From Piliocolobus tephrosceles (lineage: Eukaryota > Chordata > Mammalia > Primates > Cercopithecidae): 64,000 bases of DNA. Under the pieces are notes generated by a model, which had not been told where the DNA came from, made no database searches, and saw only the letters and a program-made list of their open reading frames with translations. This document shows, piece by piece, positions 49,383 to 61,740 of this stretch. Every line of letters begins with the position of its first letter. Positions within the stretch are counted from its first letter, which is position 1. The DNA is taken from positions 126,693,114 to 126,757,113 of the forward strand of contig NC_045441.1 in the NCBI RefSeq assembly GCF_002776525.5, given 5' to 3'. Made by a program: the position numbers and the translations under genes.

Positions 49383-49708
49383 AGCTGGGTGCGGTGGCTC
49401 ATGCCTGTAATTCCAGCACTTTGGGAGGCTGAGGCAGGTGGATCGCCTGAGGTCAGGAGTTCAAGACCAGCCTGGCCAACATGGTGAAACCTCGTCACTA
49501 CTAAAAATAGAAAAGTTAGCTGGGCTTGGTGGCAGGCGCCTGTAATCCTAGCTACTTATAAGGCTGAGTCAGGAGAATTGCTTGAACCTAAGAGCTGGAA
49601 GTGGCAGTGAGCCGAAATTGTGCTACTGCCCTCCACCCTGGATGATGGAGTAAGACTCCATCTCAAAAAATAATAATAATAAAATAAAAAATTTTTTAAA
49701 AGTAAAGA
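49383..49708 (+). mobile_element. Alu SINE (AluS-like), full length
   Basis: agctgggtgcggtggctcatgcc to gactccatctc plus (AAT)n tail. The flanks aaaggctgcttgca / aaaagctgcttgca are the likely target duplication. Confidence 0.92.
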
Positions 49709-49824
49709 AAAGCTGCTTGCAAGGTTGGCCCTTGGTTGGCATCTGGGAACTTGGATTTCAGGAAGGTTTCTCCAATTGTCAGCACAGTTAAGAGTGTCTC
49801 ATTGGGCCTACACTGTTTGCACAG

Positions 49825-49970
49825 GCGGGGCATGGTGGCTCACACCTGTAATTCCAGCACTTTGGGATGCTGAAGTAGGTAGATCGCTTGAGCCCAGGAG
49901 TTTGTGACTGGCCTAGGCAACACAGTAAGGCCTTGTCTCCATATCAAAATTTTTTTAAAAAAAGAAAAGA
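49825..49970 (+). mobile_element. Free Alu left monomer (FLAM-like)
   Basis: Only one Alu arm is present (ggcggggcatggtggctcacacc to aaggccttgtctcc), followed by T/A-rich sequence. Either a free left monomer or a truncated Alu. Confidence 0.75.
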
Positions 49971-49979
49971 AACTTTTTG

Positions 49980-50345
49980 TGCAAACAATGTAGTTTATGC
50001 TGAATATCTTCTGTCCTTCTGGAAGTCTGGAATTTTATTCCGTGCAATGCAGAGGGTGCTTATGTAAAAAGGCCTCAATAAAAACCCTGGACACTGAGTC
50101 CCATATTCCTTCCACATGTGCTTCACAGTACATTGCTGGAGGAATTAGGCACATCCTGTGTGATTCCCCTGGGAGAGAACTCTTGGAAGCTTCTGCCTGG
50201 CCTCCTCCAGACTTTGTGCCATGAGCCCTTCCCTTTGTTGATTTTATTTTGTATTCTTGCATTGTAATAAACTATTGATGTTAGCACTACAGACTGAGTC
50301 CTGTGAGTCCTCCTAGTGAATCACTGAACGTGGGGTGGTCTTGAG
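49980..50345 (+). repeat. LTR-like fragment, family not assigned
   Basis: gcctcaataaaaaccctggacactgag, gcctggcctcctccagactttg, attgtaataaactattgatg and gtgagtcctcctagtgaatcactgaacgtgg look like the 3' part of a retroviral-type LTR with polyadenylation signals. The assignment is from pattern memory only. Confidence 0.4.
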
Positions 50346-50426
50346 GACCCCTGATAGGCTCCTCTCCTCCCAGATAACGACTCTTGCTATTTCTTCTTCT
50401 GTCAATGACAATATCTTTTCCCAAGG

Positions 50427-50447
50427 AAAAAAAAAAAAAAAGTGCTT

Positions 50448-50490
<43 letters not shown>
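50427..50490. repeat. Poly-A and (CA)n microsatellite
   Basis: A15 at 50427-50441 and (CA)21 at 50449-50490. Confidence 0.93.
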
Positions 50491-50495
<5 letters not shown>

Positions 50496-50979
50496 TAAGC
50501 GCTGCAATTTGATGTCCATGTGTTTACTACTACAGGGGCAGCAACAGCCCCCACAGTCCCCAACACCTGAGAGTTGCAACTGCCTAAAGAGAACAGCTTA
50601 CAAGAGGACACAGAGTCTAGACAGCCAAAGGGTTGGGTATGCAGGTCTTTTCAAAGATGTTGCTAAACTGTTCAATATGAAATAAGATAGCACCAAAACT
50701 GCAGAAATGACTTCACATTGCAGCCATTTGAAAAGCTCCTCATCATCCCCCAAACCATTTTTCAGGAAGCAAAAAAAGGCTACAGCGACACTTTGTGGCT
50801 ACTGTGTGAAGAAAGAAAACCGCCGCAGAAGCCGGGGTGAGACCCGACTGCCTCTGTCCAGCCTGGTATCAGGCTCTGCTGATGGTCACCTCCCAGCCAG
50901 ATTTTTGCTCCATTTTCTAACTTGTCCCTCCACTGATAGTCTGTTTCTCCCTTTATTCCTCACTCTATCCTGGACACTG

Positions 50980-51270
50980 CCACCAGGTAAAATGATGTTT
51001 TCTAAGTTTCTGCCTCCCATTCAAAATACTTGAATGACACTTCTTTCCTTACAGATTAGCAGAATAAGCTCTTCATGCAGGTATTCAGGGCCACCCATAA
51101 TCTTCCCATCAATTTTCTGACATCTATCTTCCACTCCTTTGTATTATAAATTCCTGTCCAGAGTGAGACAGTTCTACTCATATCCACAATATGTTTTATT
51201 CTTTTATAGTTCTATTTATTTATATATAGTTGTTTCTTCATTCCCAACATACCATCTAGAAACCTACCCC
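50980..51270 (+). repeat. L2 LINE relic
   Basis: cagattagcagaataagctcttcatgcaggtattcagggccacccataatc resembles the L2 3' coding end; strongly diverged. Confidence 0.4.
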
Positions 51271-51329
51271 CATTTCATATACAGTATCTAAATTTGGCTT
51301 CCACTAAAAAATCTACAAGAGTCTCCCAA

Positions 51330-51565
51330 AAGCACCTCAACTCACTGTGATCTCTCCTTGTACAGGTTTGCCTTGCCTCGTACCTACCCATGCCATTATA
51401 AATAGCTTCCCTATGTGGCTGGTTATTTTGTGTACACATGTATTATCTCTCCAGTGGAACTGTAAGTTCTTCGAAGGCAGTCAGTCCTTGTATAGTTCTT
51501 AGCAACTTGGCATAGTTCTTTGAACATCATAGGCATGCCATGATATTTTCTGATTAATTGAACAA
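51330..51565 (+). repeat. L2 LINE 3' end relic
   Basis: ccagtggaactgtaagttcttcgaaggcagtcagtccttg and catcataggcatgccatgatattttctgattaa match the L2 3' terminus. Possibly continuous with 50980-51270. Confidence 0.5.
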
Positions 51566-51934
51566 AAAAGTTTGCTGCTATTCCACCATGATCTAATTAC
51601 CAACTTCATGCTATCCAGACATCAAAAGCCTTACCCAAGCCACCTGAAAATATATTTCCTCACAGCATCCTTCCAGGCAAAAAAACTAACCCCTACAGAC
51701 ACTACAAAGACGGTAGGATTCTAATGTTCATTTTTAAGTCCCCAATATTAAAATGCTGCATGGATCAATACACTAGAATTTGTGGCACGACAGCAGTAGT
51801 AGCCACAACTAGAGGTCTGCTAAATGTTACAGTTTTATATTTATCATTATAAGTCTTAAATGCAATCACCACGCCACCATTCTCTCCACTTAGATATCAG
51901 ATGGCTGTGCATCAAACAAAAGCTGAGGAGAGAT

Positions 51935-52115
51935 GGCAAAGCTCAGAATCATTCTTGGATCTTCTTGTTGGCTGAGTGATCTTAGGCAAATCACTTAACT
52001 CTTCTAACTTCCTCTTTCATGTGAAAATGAGAATAATAATAGAAACCTCTCCTATAACACTAAGTGGTTATAAGCATCAAATGAGGCCATGCATTTAAAA
52101 GTCTTTATAACACTT
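51935..52115 (+). repeat. MIR SINE relic
   Basis: gctgagtgatcttaggcaaatcacttaactcttctaac, gaaaatgagaataataatagaaacc. Confidence 0.65.
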
Positions 52116-54078
52116 TACTTATTTATGTATTTAATGTGTGTTTATATAAAACTAAGGAGTGCTTTTATTGCCAAGATCTATGAACAGACACCTCTTCCAC
52201 CATCTCGCTGAGAAAGCTTTCTGGTGTCTAATACGTGACTAAGTGATGCTCTACTCAATGATACAGGGTAAGTGCATCTAGCCCCACCTCACCACTAAAT
52301 ATTAGCCGTCTGGTTTCTGGGAGAGAACAGATACAATCCACTGTGGTACTGACAGCCAGACCGACACCAGAAACAAACAATAAGGCCAATCACAATTGGG
52401 GCACCGGGCACTACACTTATGCAGTATTGTGGCAGGACCCTTGGCAATGAGCCCAGTGGTAATCAACTCTGTGCTTTGTTTTAGATTCTTGTCTGGCAGA
52501 CTCACAGCAACCATAGCTTCAGGCTTATCATCTAACACAGAGACATAAATAGAAGCACATCAGAGCCTTCACGAACCAAGTTCCCATTAAACCACCTGCT
52601 ATAGGAAGACTTTGGCCAGGCTCTCAGCATGCCAAAATGAACCAGATTCCAAATTGCTCATTTTTAAATGTTGGCCCAAATCTGCTATTATGGTACTGAC
52701 AGATGCCCTGACTGAATTTCAACTGACTCTATGATTTTTAAGAGCTGTTTAGTTCAGCACTGTCAAAGAGGAAAATAGGGATGGGAGGTCAGATGCTTTG
52801 GATCCAACTGACTTCAGAATTGAAAATACCAAGAACATTAAGGAATTAGGTCTTTTTTTGTTCTTTGGGATTTTTCAATCAAACTTAACCTTTGGAATAA
52901 AGTTTAAACCAGATTTATTGAGTACTAAAGCTTTGTTGCCTTCTGACTTCTTCTGCCATCTAAGGCAGGTACCAAATGGCACTCAGTTTTACAGCCTTGG
53001 CTGAAAACAGAAAAAAAAAGGGCTTGACTTAAAATAAGCTGAATTTATTTCATTATTTCTGTATTTAACTTTGTTTGGGGTGAGAGAATATTCTGACCAT
53101 AGGCTGATGCCCTATTTGATTTGATTTGATCCAACACAAGAGTTGACATTCCTCCTGCCTCCAAAACTTTAAACAACAAAATAAACCTCTCCATATCCAC
53201 TAGCATGTCCAAGGCTCATAAAGTATTACAAAGGACAAACCCACGGAATTATAAAGTAAGACTGACTCAATTTGCTTTCATTAATATGTATCTTAAAACA
53301 CAGAACTCCAAACATCTCTGCACAAATACTTCCTATGATTTTAGAAAAAAGTACTTTTACATATTTTATATTTCATCTCTAAAATGTTTATCTTAAGTTT
53401 AATTAATGGCAAAGTTAAATTTCTAGCAAAATAAATTGAAAATTTTAAAATGGAACTGTTGGACCACATATAAAGGTATCCTATGGGATAGCAATAATAT
53501 AGTGACTTGGTACACACTAGTGTCAAGAAAATTTTTCCATTTTCACTTTGCTAGAAGACCTCAGACTGGTTGTGGTGTTTCAACGTAACCACTTCCAACC
53601 CTCCAAAACTGACAAACAACTGTGATGTTGGGGCGTTCCACCAGTGGAAGAAGATGAGCAACTGAGACCTTCACATGACCCAGGTACAGACCCATACCAA
53701 CCTAACTGAAATCTTTTTTTGCTGATAAAAAAAATGGCATTTGTTTTATCCAACTATCTACTGACTTATGGACTACATCTGTCTTGTCCAGATTGTTATC
53801 CACAGTGTAGCCTTCAGTTTTTAACTAGCAAAACCCACCATAAGCCAACTCCCTAATACATACACAAGTTATTGGCTTTTTCCTTGAACAAATTATTCAG
53901 TCCAGTTTTCCACTGATACGTGTACCCGTGTCTGGTAATGTGACTAATGTGAATCCTTGAAAATTAGGCTGGTTCGATAATACGTCTTTTCCATAGTTTT
54001 CTCACAGTGTAAAAATGGTAGCATAATATTCTAGATTTTGCAAAACTAGGGTTTATTTACTCATAGAAAACCTAAGTT

Positions 54079-54366
54079 GGCCAGGCACAGTGGCTCAAGC
54101 CTGTAATCCCAGCACTTTGGGAGGCTGAGACCGGCGGATCACAAGGTCAGGAGATCGAGAGCATCCTGGCTAACACGGTGAAACCCCGTCTCTACTAAAA
54201 AATACAAAAACTAGCCAGGCGAGGTGGTGGGCACCTGTAGTCCCAGCTACTCGGGAGGCTGAGGCAGGAGAATGGCATAAACCCAGGAGGTGGAGTTTGC
54301 AGTGAGCTGAGATCTGGCCACTGCACTCTACCCTGGGTGACAGAGCGAGACTCCGTCTCAGAAAAA
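54079..54366 (+). mobile_element. Young AluY-class copy (Old World monkey AluYRa-like)
   Basis: ggccaggcacagtggctcaagcctg and gagatctggccactgcactc carry the same variants as the 22722 copy. A perfect 14-base target duplication (agaaaacctaagtt) lies at 54065-54078 and 54367-54380. Confidence 0.95.
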
Positions 54367-57013
54367 AGAAAACCTAAGTTATCTAAACTTCCTAAATTTT
54401 CTATACAAATTTTACTAGTCTTAAAATTGTTACAAGTATTTAAGATCTTCAAAATGTAAACATATATATTCATCTATATTGGATTACAATAAACAATGTC
54501 TTTATAATTTCTGACAGTGGTGCAAATTAGGTGAATCTAGATAGTTACTTTATTAGAATCATCTCTGAAAAATCTAAATGCTTGTCTCTTGGATTTAATT
54601 ACAATATCTCTTATGGCATTAATAAAAGACTCTGAAAGTTTTCAGTGCCCTTACTGTCTATAGTATCTTCCTGTTCCAGGGGAATCAAGGATTTATGCCC
54701 ATAGATTGACATTTTATTACCCCCCGTATTCTAAATTCCTCCATTCTAATATTGTTGGTAATCACAATATATTATTAATCAAAGCCAATCAACCCCATCA
54801 TCCTGAGAAAGGTTTTGCTTTTTCCATTCATCTATCTGAAGGCTCCTGCTACAAGCTATAGATCATTCAGTCTTCTGGGGAAAAACATCAAAAATTTAAG
54901 GCACAAGATTCTCAGTACAACTTAACAACTCTTACCACAAATGTGTCATGCTGTATGAAACAACTAAGGCATAACTTCCATGACATCTTCATTTCGGAAG
55001 CAGATGTCTTTGTGGAAGTAGGCAACTTAACCCAAGACCTTGGAATTGAGACAGACACCTGTAACAATCGCAACTGATTTACATTGTCATTTACATTAAC
55101 TATTTTTAGCTATGATATTTATATTTCATATTGCTATGACTATCCTGATTCTAGGACAAAAATATTTTATTCAGATAGTTCGTGCTATATTCAATAAGGC
55201 CAAAATTATATATGAACCTTTACCTGTTGGGTTTATATCTTTGTCCTAGAACACCAGGAAGGTTTCTTTTATGAAAGTATTGGGCAGCTAGCTATCATTA
55301 TGATAATGCTGACCCATAAAAGTTAATTTCCACCTCTGATTAACTCACAACCTTACCAATAAAAATTATCATTTTAATGCTAATAATATTCACCAAGCAG
55401 GGTTGTTTAAAAAAAAAAAAAAAAAGACTAGTGGAAATAATTTAAATATTTTTGAAAGATAGGATTGATGTTAACAGAGTTACCAATGACAAATCAGTTA
55501 GGCCACCTAACGTATAATCTTGCCGATGGTGTGACATTACAGGAAATAATTGTCTTTACTGTTTACGCTTAGCTTGTTGATTGCGGAAAATGCTCTTCTG
55601 CCAGTAGAATTATCTACACTTCCTTTTTGTGTAAACATAGATTCTTTCACTACACTAGCTCCCAGACAACTGAGGAGACTTTAAAATTTCCCAGAATTAC
55701 TCAGATTGTGCCCCTCCTTGCTTCATGAATTTATGTCAAGGTGACATTAGCATGTAATATATGCCTTAGACGGAGAAAAGAGTCTGCTCTCTAGAAATAG
55801 TTTTGACTTCACTTTGGGGTTTTACTACATCTACTCTTCCCAGTAGTATCTCAAATGATCTAATAATCTTTGCAGAGCAATGTGCCTGATCAGGGAAGGT
55901 GAAGAGGCTGCTAAGAGTGAAAAAAAAACTACATCTCAAAAGAACTAACTGCAGGACCTAATCAATATGTACTAGCAGGAATGGGAAAGTGTGGGGGAAC
56001 TGGATCCTGAGGGTGAAGAATGAAAAAGGGCAGAACTTATTAGATAATTTTGCATTGTGGGAGCACTCACCTATAATAGAGGATTTAACACATTATCAAG
56101 AACCCTAGAAGATGATGATAACACTAGGGTGGCTTTTGAAAACTTGAACAAGAAAAAAAATTGACCCATGTTAAGTGAAGTAGAAATGTCTGAATTGCAG
56201 TGACAGAGGAAGAAGCAAACCAAATCTCAGAACTAGGCAGGCTAAAGCTGCTATATTAGGTACAGCTGAAAAGCCCATCAGTTGACTATGATCTGCCAGA
56301 GGCCCAAAGGACACTCCATTTACCAAAGCAATAAGAAATGTGCTGGTGAGAAGAGCACCAACATTGTTGGAAAGTTCAGAGGTGGCTCTCCCTTGTAGGT
56401 TAGCCCCAATGCTAGGAAACACCTTACAGATTGGGCACTCTGACAGTAATTGGAATTACAGAATTCTAAAATAATATGGACTCTATGGCAGCACTAAACC
56501 ACCAAAACAAAGTGAAGGCACTTATTGCAAGATTGAAGTTACAGCCAAGGGGACTTGACCTAGAGAGCTATGGAAATGGTTAACATAGCATGACATCCCT
56601 ACAAGAAAGATGGATTATCAGATGAAAGAGATATTCCTCAATTAATAGAATCAGAAGACATCAAGAATGGATAATCAAGAGAGATGAGGGATGACGTTGC
56701 AATAAAAAGTCACAATCTTTTTCTCTGTTTCTCGACCTAAGCCAGTTTTCAAACACAGAATCCATTGATTAAAGGAGAGGGTAAGTCCCCAGGAGAAGAA
56801 TCTTGCAACAACACATCAAGAGTCTATGGTAACACTTTTCTGGTCTTTAATTAAAAGGACCCACATCCATTAACCTGGGTAGTTGTACACTGAGGAGAGA
56901 GAGAAATGTCCAAATATTCTAAAGACTGATGGACAAGTGTACAAGTTGACACGTATACCCTGGGTATGAGGCAGCCCAGGTATCTAATGGTCCCCTATGA
57001 AAATAAAGATACA

Positions 57014-57321
57014 GGCTGGGCATTGTGGCTCACACCTGTAATCCTAGCATTTTGAGAGGCTGAGGCAGGCAGATCATGAGGTCAGGAGATCAAGACCATC
57101 CTGGTCAACATGGTGAAACCTCATCTCTACTAAACATACAAAAAAATTAGCCGGTTGTGGTGGTGCATGCCTGTAGTCCCAGCTACTCAGGAGGTGGAGG
57201 CAGGAGAATTGCTTGAACCCGGGGAGCAGAGGCTGTAGTGAGCCGAGATCATGCCACTGCACTCCAGCCTGGGTGACAGAACAAGACTCTTATCTCAAAT
57301 ACACAAACAAACAAACAAACA
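57014..57321 (+). mobile_element. Alu SINE, full length, with (CAAA)n tail
   Basis: ggctgggcattgtggctcacacc to gactcttatctc, ending in acaaacaaacaaacaaac. Confidence 0.93.
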
Positions 57322-57360
57322 TGAGGCCCAGTTAAACAAACAAGCAAAAAGCAGGAGTCC

Positions 57361-57656
57361 AGCCAGGTGCCGTGGCTAACGCCTGTAATCCCAGCACTTT
57401 GGGAGGCTGAGGTGGGCAGATCACCTGAGGCTGGGAGTTTAAGACCAGACTGACCAACATGGAGAAACCCTGTCTCTACTAAAAATACAAAATTAGCCGG
57501 GTTCGGTGGCGCATGCCCATAATCCCAGCTGCTCAGGCAGCTGAGGCAGGAGAATCGCTTGAACCTGGGAGGCGGAGGTTGCCGTGAGCCGAGATCACAC
57601 CATTGCACTCCAGCCTGGGCAACAAGAGCAAAACTCTGTCTCGGAAAAAAAAAAAG
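57361..57656 (+). mobile_element. Alu SINE (AluS-like), full length
   Basis: agccaggtgccgtggctaacgcc to gtctcgg plus A11. A perfect target duplication gcaggagtcc lies at 57351-57360 and 57657-57666. It sits about 40 nt from the preceding Alu in the same orientation. Confidence 0.95.
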
Positions 57657-57999
57657 GCAGGAGTCCTAGAGCAGGGCTGGTTTTCAGAGAGTCTACTGGC
57701 CCCACAAATCCATCAGTATTAATTTCCCTTGTCCTCAATTGTGTAAGTGGAGTGAACAGACATGGAAACTGGAACAACCCTAAGACTGATTTCTTAGTCT
57801 GTTATGTAAGAGGAAGCCCAAGTGAAACCTTCAAACCATCCTTCTAGCCATAACTAAATCAAAATCAATGTCACATTCTTAAGAAGGAATAGGTATTACA
57901 TTTATATTAATTTTGAAAGCTCTGACAATAGTACTGTGTTTATGTTTCCAAAATTATCTAAGGGCCACCCTTAAAGACTAAAGGAGGCAGGAGGCAGAG

Positions 58000-60400
58000 G
58001 TGGTGTACTCCAACACATCCCCATTTAACTCACCAGCTGAGATCCTATAAAACCAGACAGAGACTGGAGAATGGTGCCTGAATATCACAAATTCAACCCA
58101 GTGTATTCTATTTGCAGCCACTGTGCCAAATTTGGAATATTTCAGCCTTAAGTACATGACATGTGGCCACTGATTTGGCAAATGAATTTTTTCCATCCCT
58201 CTCTGAAAGGAGAATTCAAAACTATTTGCATTTGCTTTCAAGGTTAACAGTACATTTTTACAGGCATGTACCAAGGCTTTCAACTCTTCCGAATGTTATC
58301 CAGATATAACGCAAAGGAACCTGAACTGTGTGAACATTCTGTAGAAGATCATCTGGTCTACCATATCAGTGGCATCACATTAAAGCAGATGAGCAAGACG
58401 TGGGAGGTACATCAGAGGTCCTGGAGAGAAGGAAGGTGGGAGATAAGCCCTGTGAGGAGTCAGGGGTCCCACATGTCAATGAAACTTCTAGGGGTCAGTG
58501 GTCCAAGGTATGCTAGAATATCCCCTCCAATCTAAAGAAAAAAAGCAATGCATTTCATAATTTAAACCACTAAGAATGAAGCACAGCACTTCATTTGGCC
58601 TTTCTGGGTTCTGGAGGCAGCATATTCCACATTTAGGAATGTGATCCATTTACTGGATGGCATTAAACGCTGCCAGCTTAGAATGGGGCCCAGAGCATGA
58701 AACAGTGCTGCAGCAGGTCCAGTCTGCAATGAAAGAATCCCTGTCACTCTATGTGATTAGAAGTTTAGGGAAGGAGAAAAGATGCCCTGTGGTGTTTATA
58801 ACAAGCACCAATAGGAAAATCAACACAGACTCTAGGATTCTGAAACAAGGTTGTGCTATCTGCAAGAGGGAACTATATACCTTTCAAAAATATTTTCTGG
58901 CAGGTTATTGTGCTCTGGTGGAGAAATACCTGTCCATGAATCATCATGTGTCATGAGCTGAGTTCTGTCAGATCACTATGTCATAAGGTTGAATGAGCCC
59001 AGCTTAAGCCATTGTTACAGTCAGGGGGACCATCTGAGATCTGGAACAAGCAGTACCAGGGATGCATGAGTAGGTGGCTCAGATCACCCACATTATCTAC
59101 TATTATTACAGTACCAGCTCTCTCGTTCAACTCAGCTATGGAAAAATGGCAGTACTGAATGACCAGCTCAAAGAGGAGGAAAATACTGAGATTTATTCAT
59201 GCATGGATCAACTTGCTATATACATCCAGGCCAAAAGCAAACTGCTGCTGCACTGAAGTCTACTCAGGAGTGGGCCCTAGAGACAGGAATAATAAGAAAT
59301 CCTCCTCATGTGCATAACTTCAGGTGAAGCAACTAGTCATCCCATTTATGCGAAAAGATAGATGGCTTGACATAAGAATATATTATGACTTACAGGCAGT
59401 GATAAATGGCATGGCTGGTTGGCCAGGGCCCTGGAGGGAAACAGGAGGTCTGGGGAAGAGGTATATGGAAGAACATATGAAAGTAAGTACAAAGAGTGAA
59501 AAATCCTGATATTGCACATCAGTTCCTACCAGAGAGCATTCCACTAGTAAGAACTAAAACCTTAGACATAACGCAGATATCATACTGTGTTATGAGCCAT
59601 CCCATTGATGGATGGCGCAATGGGCTTGTAAGTGCAGTACCCATGGTGGAGTGATGGATGCTATATGTGGGCCCCATAGCATGCACAGCCAGTCACCAAA
59701 ACTGAGCCAGCTCCCGCCACTGCTGAATTTCTAACCTGCCAGCAAAAGACACCAAACCTGAGCATCCAATATGGCATCATCCCTCAGAGAGAACAACCAG
59801 ATACTTTGAGGCAAACTAATCACACTGAACTCCCTCCACTTTAGAAGGGGCACCAGCTCATCTTGACTGGAATCAATGCATATTCAGGATATGGGCTTAC
59901 CTCTCCCTTCTTCAGGGCCTCAGTCAGCGCCACTATGCAAGGGCTTACGAAATGTCTGACCCACCAGCATAGGATCCTGTGCAACACTGTGCCAAACCAA
60001 GGAAAGTATTTTATGGCATAGAGGTGCAGAAGCAGGCATGTGACCACGAGATCCACTGGACCTATCATGGCCTACACCATCCAGAAGACACAGGCCTGAC
60101 AGAGAGATGGAATAATCTTTTGAAAATATAACACTGGCTTCAGCTTTGAGAAAATATCCTGTGAGCACCATACACCAGACTCAATATGTTTACTCACTAA
60201 ATCTATGATCATGTCATGGTGCTGTTTCTCCATGACAAAATACATAAGTACAGAAACCAGTGAGTGAAAGTAGCAGTGGTTACGCCTACTGTGGCCCACT
60301 TGGGGAGTTTGTGCTTCTGGTTCCCACAGCTCTGGGCTTTGAGGGTCTAAATCCCAGATGGAGAATTTCTTCATCATGGGACGTAACAGGGAGCTCTTAA
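58000..60400 (+). pseudogene. Endogenous retrovirus pol remnant, heavily decayed
   Basis: Broken plus-strand frames keep traces of a retroviral pol in order. Reverse-transcriptase-like text lies around 58020-58140, an RT C-terminal 'KLLGVSGP' trace at 58480-58510, and RNase H/connection-like text at 58657-58956 (LEWGPEHETVLQQVQ) and 59074-59509. Integrase-like 'LILTGINAYSGYGL' lies at 59852-59893. Stops and frameshifts occur throughout, so no protein can be made. A class I (gammaretrovirus-like) origin is likely but not certain. Upstream sequence (about 56100-57010) may hold gag/pro remains, split from pol by the two Alus. Confidence 0.55.
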
Positions 60401-60579
60401 ACTTTAAGCTACCACTGCACCCATTTACTTTGGAATTGTTGTGTTAAGAGATTAGCAGGCACAGAAAGGAGCCAGCATCCTGACAGGAGTAATTGATCCT
60501 GATCGTTAGGCACAGATCTAGCTGTTATCTGACAACGGAAGCTAGAAGAATACATATGGTAACTAGGCAATCCACTGGG

Positions 60580-61740
60580 GCAGTCTTTGTAAGGCTCTGA
60601 ACAATTTTAATAGTAAACAGACAACAGCAGCAGCCAAGACCAGGGAATCAGACTGCTAAGAGATAAGGGTCTTGGTCCTCCTACCAGGTAGGTCACCTAG
60701 ACCAGAAGCACTAGCTGAGAGTGAGGTGAATCCAGGATAAGTGGTTGAGGAGAGAGATGATGAACATCAGCAGCAGATGTAAGACAGCTGCAACCATGGA
60801 GGCTATAGTTTATCCCATATCCTTCCTCTTCTATGTTTCCCAGGAAATTCGACCAGTCAGAACCCTGGAAGAGCTGCTCTAAAAATGTATGATACCAAAC
60901 AAGGGATTCTGAGTAGCACCAGGAATGGACAGTATTGAATACTGCGGCTTTCCACCCAGATAACTCTGCTTCAGGCCTGAGCCACTCACCTCATTCCCTC
61001 AGTTGAGAGGAGTCTTGGAAGCTGAAGGTCTTCAAATGAGTCACCCTCCCATCTTCAGGAATTGTCCTGAGCCTAAAAGAGTCACTTGAGTTGATACAGC
61101 TTAGAGATCTATCCCCTCTAGAATTTCCTGCTGAAATGTGATACCTAGTGTTGGAAGTGGGAACGTTAGTAGGTGTTTGGGTGATGGAGGCAGATCCTCT
61201 ATGAGTGGCTTGGTGCTGCATTCACAGTAATGAGTGAATTCTCACTCTATTAGTTCCTGTGACATCTGATTGTTGGGTGACACTGGCACCCCTCTTCTTT
61301 CTCTCTTGCCATGTGATCCTCACACTCAGGGCTCCTCCCTCCCCCTGCACCATGAGCAGAAGTTTCCTGAAGACCTCACCAGATGCTGGTATCATGCTTC
61401 TTGTACAGCCTGCAGAACTGTGAGTCACATAATCCTCTTTTCTTTATAAACTACCCAGCCTCAGATATTGCTTTATAGCAATGCAAATGAACTAAGACAT
61501 CAGCCAAGGACAGTCCTCGCCCAGTTGTGGGTCAAGGCCAGGCAACTCTGAAGGGCTCTTCCAGTTCTCCTTGCAGTTGACTAAGGCCTCTGTTGTGACT
61601 GCACCACAGTTCAACACCTCCCTCTACCCAGTCCTGGTAGTTTTACTTCCCTACCAGTATCACTCCTGAGATGACTCAATAAACTTCATGCACATAAATC
61701 TCAACTCAGAGTCTGTTTCTTGGGAACCCTGAGCTAAAAT
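60580..61740 (+). repeat. LTR-like sequence split by a second LTR
   Basis: Sequence following the pol remnant runs to about 61125 and appears to resume after 61500, ending with cctgagatgactcaataaac, a polyadenylation signal, and ctgtttcttgggaaccctgagc, which looks like an LTR end. The two parts are inferred to be one LTR interrupted by the MaLR-type element. The family is not assigned. Confidence 0.35.
61137..61500 (+). mobile_element. MaLR-type solo LTR (MST/MLT1-like)
   Basis: Starts tgtgatacctagtgttggaag, has catgtgatcctcacactcag and the end cagaactgtgagtcacataatcctcttttctttataaactacccagcctcagatattgctttatagcaatgcaaatgaactaagaca. That ending is typical of THE1/MST/MLT1 LTRs. It begins TG and ends CA. 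No internal region is seen, so it is a solo LTR. Confidence 0.7.

Noticed and set aside
50335..50685. 116-codon plus-strand frame with a poly-Thr-His run
   Set aside because: It only stays open because it reads through the poly-A and (CA)n microsatellite; there is no family resemblance.
50707..51033. 108-codon plus-strand frame with a basic KKENRRRSRGE patch and CGYC
   Set aside because: Considered as a possible C1-like exon, but it is on the wrong strand, lacks the DGK zinc-ligand spacing, and overlaps L2-like sequence.
56171..56422. Minus-strand frame with hydrophobic text ending LRFGLLLPLSLQFRHF
   Set aside because: It faintly recalls retroviral sequence but is in the opposite orientation to the nearby pol remnant and has no supporting neighbours; I could not assign it.
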